Part shown: piece by piece, positions 59,576 through 64,000 of the stretch
How the letters are laid out: each line of letters starts with the position of its first letter
Numbering within the stretch: position 1 is the first letter of the stretch
Assembly (NCBI GenBank): GCA_964418325.1
Contig: CAYQLC010000005.1
Location: 10,089-74,088, forward strand
Length of the DNA: 64,000 nt
Origin: IMCC26077 sp964418325
GTDB lineage: Bacteria; Actinomycetota; Actinomycetes; Nanopelagicales; Nanopelagicaceae
Reading direction: 5' to 3'
Notes under the pieces: generated by a model
Databases searched by the model: none
What the model was told of the DNA's origin: nothing
Seen by the model: the letters and a program-made list of their open reading frames with translations, nothing else
Position numbers and translations under genes: made by a program

Positions 59576-60258
59576 GGCACCACCTCTCTATCCTCCCAAA
59601 GCAAACCTGTTTGATCGATTCCTGGGGTGAATTCTCGCGTGGCTAACCAAATCGCAGTCTCCGCGCCTTCAGCCGCAGTACGCGGTGCATTAGCTCCACC
59701 CATATCTGTCTGAGAGTGATTCGGACAGATTGCATCGACGAGTACTCCCCGAGCGCCCAATCCTGTTTCATGTGCGAAGTTCCGCACAAAAGCATTAACG
59801 CCAGCTTTGCTCACTCGGTATGGCGCCAAGCCCCCAGCATTCCCCGGCCCAGACATCCTTCCCAAGCAGGCACTAAAAACAATTACTCGCCCACTACGTT
59901 TTTCCACTAAATAATCTGCAAAAAGGTTGACGACATTAAATACTCCGGTGAGATTAATATCGACAGTACGATCCCAATCTTCCTTCGTCGCTTTCATAGT
60001 CTTTGACATCTTCTCTGACATAACTCCATGCGAAAGCACAATGATGTCGAATGGCTCGTGCTGAGATCTAATATTTTTTAAACTTTCATAATCACGAACA
60101 TCACAGGTTATCCCCGTTGCACCTAACTGCGAAGATGCGCGCGCCACATTCTCCAAACTCTGACCAAGAATCGTGGTCGCGACCCCTTGAGCAATCAATC
60201 CACGGGCAACCTCAAATCCCAATCCCCGCGATCCACCCGTGACTAGCGCTCGAACCAT
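59569..60258 (-). CDS. short-chain dehydrogenase/reductase
   Basis: A 229-residue classical SDR. The cofactor loop GGSRGLGFEVARGL follows VRALVT at the N-terminus, LSHG replaces the usual NNAG, the catalytic Ser is in FSACLGRMSG, and YRVSKAG supplies Tyr and Lys. The substrate cannot be predicted. ATG 60258 has GGAGAG about 7 nt upstream. A GC-rich patch precedes it. Confidence 0.92.
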   Translation of the reverse strand: MVRALVTGGSRGLGFEVARGLIAQGVATTILGQSLENVARASSQLGATGITCDVRDYESLKNIRSQHEPFDIIVLSHGVMSEKMSKTMKATKEDWDRTVDINLTGVFNVVNLFADYLVEKRSGRVIVFSACLGRMSGPGNAGGLAPYRVSKAGVNAFVRNFAHETGLGARGVLVDAICPNHSQTDMGGANAPRTAAEGAETAIWLATREFTPGIDQTGLLWEDREVVPW

Positions 60259-60270
60259 GTCCGTACTCTC

Positions 60271-60361
60271 CACGGCGAGCGCCGGATCGGCAACGCGGAG
60301 AGGGTGCCCAGGGGCTGCGCGTCGGCGGAGCGCAAGTCGCGTCGGCGCTGAGCCTGCAGCC
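60271..60361. other. GC-rich patch next to contig end
   Basis: By my count 70 of 91 bases are G or C, against roughly half in neighbouring genes. It lies between the SDR start and a gap. No convincing gene on either strand. Confidence 0.7.
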
Positions 60362-60369
60362 TTTGGTCT

Positions 60370-60404
60370 GACCTCAATGACCCTCCGATGCGACCTCAAT
60401 GACC
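60370..60404. repeat. direct repeat (period 22 bp) beside assembly gap
   Basis: GACCTCAATGACC occurs at 60370-60382 and 60392-60404, 3 bp before the gap; probably the edge of another tandem array. Confidence 0.6.
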
Positions 60405-60407
60405 TTG

Positions 60408-60507
60408 NNNNNNNNNNNNNNNNNNNNNNNNNNNNNNNNNNNNNNNNNNNNNNNNNNNNNNNNNNNNNNNNNNNNNNNNNNNNNNNNNNNNNNNNNNNNN
60501 NNNNNNN
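60408..60507. other. assembly gap (100 N) at the 5' end of kgd
   Basis: 100 N; it removes the start of kgd and any divergent promoter. Confidence 0.99.
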
Positions 60508-63500
60508 CAGCGGCAACGCCGTTGCCTGCAGCACAACCACAATCTGTAATTTCCAAAGCGCCGCGCACGAGTACTCCACTTCCTGCCCAACCAATCCAAA
60601 AGAGCGCACCCGTAGTTGAGTCTCCTTCGGCGGGACATGTTGATCCGCTTCGTGGAACCGCCGCGCGAGTAGTCACCAATATGGAAGCTTCGCTCAATGT
60701 TCCTACTGCAACAAGCGTTCGCTCCATCCCTGCAAAACTTCTCATCGATAACCGAATCGTCATCAACAATCACATGCAACGTGCACGAGGTGGCAAGGTT
60801 TCCTTTACTCACTTAATTGGCTACGCAATGGTGAAGGCTCTTCGTGCGATGCCTGAGATGAATGCCTACTACACAACTATCGATGGCAAACCTGCGATTG
60901 GCCGACCTGATCACATAAATATCGGTATCGCGATTGACTTGGCAAAATCTGATGGCACACGTCAACTACTCGTTCCATCTATTAAAGGGTGCGAATCGAT
61001 GGATTTCGCGCAATTCCTTGAGACTTACGAATCCCTAATCAAGAAGGCGCGAACAGGCGCGCTCACTGTTGAAGACTTTGCGGGCACAACCGTCTCGTTA
61101 ACCAATCCTGGAACGATTGGAACCGTTCACTCCGTCCCACGATTGATGGAGGGCCAAGGTTTAATTCTTGGCGTCGGATCAATGGAGTATCCAGCGGAGT
61201 TCCAAGGAACAAATGAAGAGACGCTCTCACGAATGGCTGTGAGTAAGGTCGTTACTCTCACCAGCACCTATGACCACCGCATCATTCAGGGCGCACAATC
61301 TGGTGATTTCCTCCGCCGAATTCATGAACTTCTTCTTGGCGCCGATGGCTTCTACGACGAGATCTTTACTGCGCTACGCATTCCGTACGTCCCCATTCGT
61401 TGGAATACTGATCTAGATCGCAGCAAGGATGATGACATCCATAAGACTGCTCGTGTACAAGAACTTATTCACGCGTTCCGTAGCCGTGGACATCTCATGG
61501 CTGATGTTGACCCACTGGAATTCAAGTTACGGATCCACCCAGATCTCGACACCGTGACACATGGCCTCACCCTCTGGGATCTCGATCGCGAGGTAGCAAC
61601 TGGCGGCTTTGGCGGTAAGCCATTTATGAAGCTACGCGACATCCTGGGCATACTTCGTAATGCCTACTGCCGCACCATCGGTATCGAATACATGCACTTG
61701 AGTAATCCCGCTGAACGTAAGTGGATGCAAGCTCGCCTTGAAGTGCCAGTGGAGCGAATGGAACGACAGGAGCAACTACGCATCCTTCGCAAACTCAATA
61801 GCGCCGAAGCTTTTGAAACATTCCTTCAAACAAAATTCGTAGGACAAAAACGCTTCTCCCTCGAAGGTGGCGAATCAGTCATTCCAATCCTGGATGCAAT
61901 TTTGATTGCGGCAGCGGAAGAGAAGCTCGATGAAGTGTGCATCGGCATGCCGCATCGTGGTCGCCTCAATGTTCTTGCAAACGTAGCGGGCAAACCGCAT
62001 GGCCAGATATTCCAAGAGTTCGAAGGTCATTACCAAGATAATTCGGTACAAGGTTCAGGTGATGTGAAGTATCACCTTGGTACCCAATCGGTCTTCACTG
62101 CCGACTCCGGTGCACAAACGAAGGTTTATCTTGCTGCTAACCCCTCTCATCTTGAAGCAGTGAATCCAGTCCTCGAGGGAATCGTTCGCGCAAAACAAGA
62201 CAAGATCAATATCCGCGATGCCTTCTCGGTAGTACCAATCCTTCTCCACGGTGATGCAGCATTTGCCGGTCAAGGCGTAGTTGCTGAAACACTCAATCTC
62301 TCTCAGCTTGCTGGATACCGAACTGGCGGCACGATCCACATCGTGATCAATAACCAAGTTGGATTTACCACCTCGCCAAGCGCGGCGAGATCATCGACAT
62401 ACGCAACTGACGTTGCTCGGATGGTTCAAGCCCCGATATTCCACGTTAATGGTGATGACCCTGAGGCATGCGTGCGCGTAGCGCGATTGGCCTACGAATA
62501 CCGCCAGGCATTCCATAAGGATGTCGTCATCGACATGATCTGCTACCGACGTCGCGGCCACAACGAGGGCGACGAACCAAGCTTTACCCAACCCTTGATG
62601 TACAAACTCATTGATGCAAAACGAACCACCCGCACTCTCTATATCGAGGCGCTGGTTGGTCGTGGCGATATCACGATGGAAGAAGCTGACGAAGTCACGA
62701 GAGATTTCCAAACACAACTTGAAGCAATCTTTGCCGCGGTGCACAATAAAGAGGCGAGCGCGCCAACCCTTGATTCAAAGAGCCTCCTTGCTCCCGAAGA
62801 GGCAACAACCGCGATTTCGGCAGAGACTGCCCGAGCAATTGCAGCAACTCAGGTTGCTATTCCTGAAGGTTTCACTGTCCATCCCAAACTTCTGCCACAA
62901 CTCTCTCGTCGTGTCGAGATGCTCAATGAAGGAACTATCGATTGGGCGATGGGTGAGGTACTCGCCTTTGGCTCTCTGTTATTAGAGGGTAAGCACATTC
63001 GACTAGCGGGCCAAGATGTCGGACGTGGCACTTTTAGCCAACGCCATGCAGTGATAGTCGATGGAAATAATGGGAGCGAATGGATTCCGCTCCGTGGATT
63101 GATCTCCAATGAGAATCAATTCTTCGTGGTGAACTCATTACTCTCGGAGTATGCAGCGCTTGGCTTCGAGTATGGGTACTCGGTCGAACGAGATGATGCC
63201 CTGGTCTTGTGGGAGGCGCAGTTTGGCGATTTTGCCAATGGTGCGCAAACGATCATTGATGAATTCATCTCTTCAGCACTTCAGAAATGGGGCGAGCGCT
63301 CTTCAGTGGTGATGCTCTTGCCACATGGATATGAAGGGCAAGGTCCAGATCACTCTTCAGCGCGTATTGAGCGCTTCCTCCAACTCTGTGCAGAGAACAA
63401 TATGACTGTTGCGCAACCATCGAGCCCTGCCTCGTATTTCCATCTACTTCGCTGGCACATGGCAAATCCAGCGCGACGACCACTGATTGTCTTCGAACCA

Positions 63501-63950
63501 AAGTCAATGTTGCGATTGAAAGCAGCGGCCTCGAAGTTGGAGGACTTCACCACTGGACACTTCCAAACGGTCATTCCAGATCCAATGGTCAATAATGCAA
63601 CGAGATTGATCTTCTGCTCGGGCAAGATTTATCACGAGCTCGTTGCTGAGCGTGCAAAACTTAACGAACTCACTACAGCGATCGTGCGAATTGAACAGCT
63701 GTATCCATTCCCTGCTGCTGCAATCAAGGCGGAGATTGCTAAGCATCCGAGCGCCAATATTCTCTGGGTTCAAGATGAGCCAGCAAATCAAGGAGCCTGG
63801 CCATTCTTCGCTCTCAATTCGATGGAGCTACTCGATGGGCGCTCGATTCGTCGAGTTTCCCGCTTGGCATCTGCTGCGCCTGCTACTGGTAATCATCATC
63901 TCCATGAAGAGGAACAGAAAGCACTTATCTTCGAAGCATTCCAGCGCTAA
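60508..63950 (+). CDS. kgd: multifunctional 2-oxoglutarate dehydrogenase (E2-like domain plus E1), N-terminus lost in gap
   Basis: 1,146 residues are visible of a protein that is about 1,230 in relatives. A Pro/Ala-rich linker leads into the acyltransferase (E2-like) domain (VPTATSVRSIPAKLLIDNRIVIN; catalytic His in TSTYDHRIIQGAQSGDFL). The thiamine-diphosphate E1 part follows (GMPHRGRLNVLANV; VIDMICYRRRGHNEGDEPSFTQP). This fused form is the actinobacterial Kgd/OdhA, lacking a lipoyl domain. It feeds the TCA cycle by oxidative decarboxylation of 2-oxoglutarate, with E2/E3 partners from pyruvate dehydrogenase. The missing part is the flexible N-terminal segment. Confidence 0.96.
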
Positions 63951-63972
63951 GTGCTCTCTCGCGAATTGATGT

Positions 63973-64000
63973 AACTGGCTGCACAACTGGCTGCACAACT
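63973..64000. repeat. 12-bp tandem repeat downstream of kgd, running off the window
   Basis: AACTGGCTGCAC occurs twice plus AACT at the window edge, beginning 22 bp after the kgd stop. The array may continue. Confidence 0.85.

Overview
The window is chromosomal DNA from a streamlined, rhodopsin-bearing actinobacterium. Three signs place it there. First, gene order follows actinobacterial blocks familiar from Mycobacterium: argS-lysA-hom-thrC-thrB-rho-rpmE-prfA-prmC-tsaC-wecA-atpI-atpBEFHAGDC, clpS-DUF2017-mec-cysO-cysM-murI-rph-rdgB, and prfB-ftsE-ftsX-S41 peptidase-smpB. Second, it carries lineage markers: the CysM/CysO/Mec cysteine route, a Kgd-type 2-oxoglutarate dehydrogenase, DUF3039, DUF2017 and a 13E12-type HNH protein. 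Third, it has an actinorhodopsin, base composition near 50% GC, overlapping genes and convergent pairs 1 to 40 bp apart. A freshwater planktonic lineage (acI/Nanopelagicales or a relative) is the best guess, but that is inference. No phage, transposon, CRISPR array or replication origin is visible.

Layout. 1-5.5 kb: the end of an aldehyde dehydrogenase, a large secreted protein of unknown function, an ABC-2 exporter pair overlapping a Lys-rich secreted protein, and a small membrane protein. 5.5-9.2 kb: cobalamin adenosyltransferase, murA with the Cys-to-Asp substitution linked to fosfomycin resistance, and a second copy of the secreted protein family. 9.3-30.7 kb, all on the minus strand: the aspartate-family amino-acid genes, Rho, ribosomal protein L31, release factor 1 and its methylase, serine hydroxymethyltransferase, a lipid-linked sugar transferase and the complete F1Fo ATP synthase. 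30.7-40.1 kb: tRNA-Leu, an MFS transporter, nucleotide and RNA housekeeping genes, murI, the CysO-dependent cysteine pathway, the actinorhodopsin on the opposite strand inside that block, clpS and a GH18 hydrolase. 40.1-48.6 kb: ornithine carbamoyltransferase, a three-subunit proton-translocating transhydrogenase, a pirin, the HNH protein and the third secreted paralogue. 48.7-53.6 kb: smpB, S41 peptidase, ftsX, ftsE and prfB. 53.6-59.1 kb: a Tad (type IVc) pilus locus with a degenerate GGDEF protein beside it. 59.2-64 kb: a membrane protein cut by a gap, an SDR and most of kgd.

How it fits together. Light-driven proton pumping by the rhodopsin could energise both the ATP synthase and the transhydrogenase (NADPH). 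The three secreted paralogues, the Lys-rich protein, the GH18 enzyme and the Tad pilus point to an elaborate cell surface.

Six 100-N assembly gaps interrupt the window. Three have identical tandem-repeat sequence on both sides, and a fourth lies beside a short direct repeat. Short tandem repeats also occur at several uninterrupted gene boundaries. Ten genes have a TANNNT box 5 to 7 nt before the start codon and little room for a leader, which suggests frequent leaderless transcription. The most promising undescribed items are the three-member secreted family, the tandem repeats at gene boundaries (one array carries the only start codons of a pilus protein), the degenerate GGDEF protein, the TsaC homologue that has lost all four signature residues, and the CysO protein with a tail after its diglycine.
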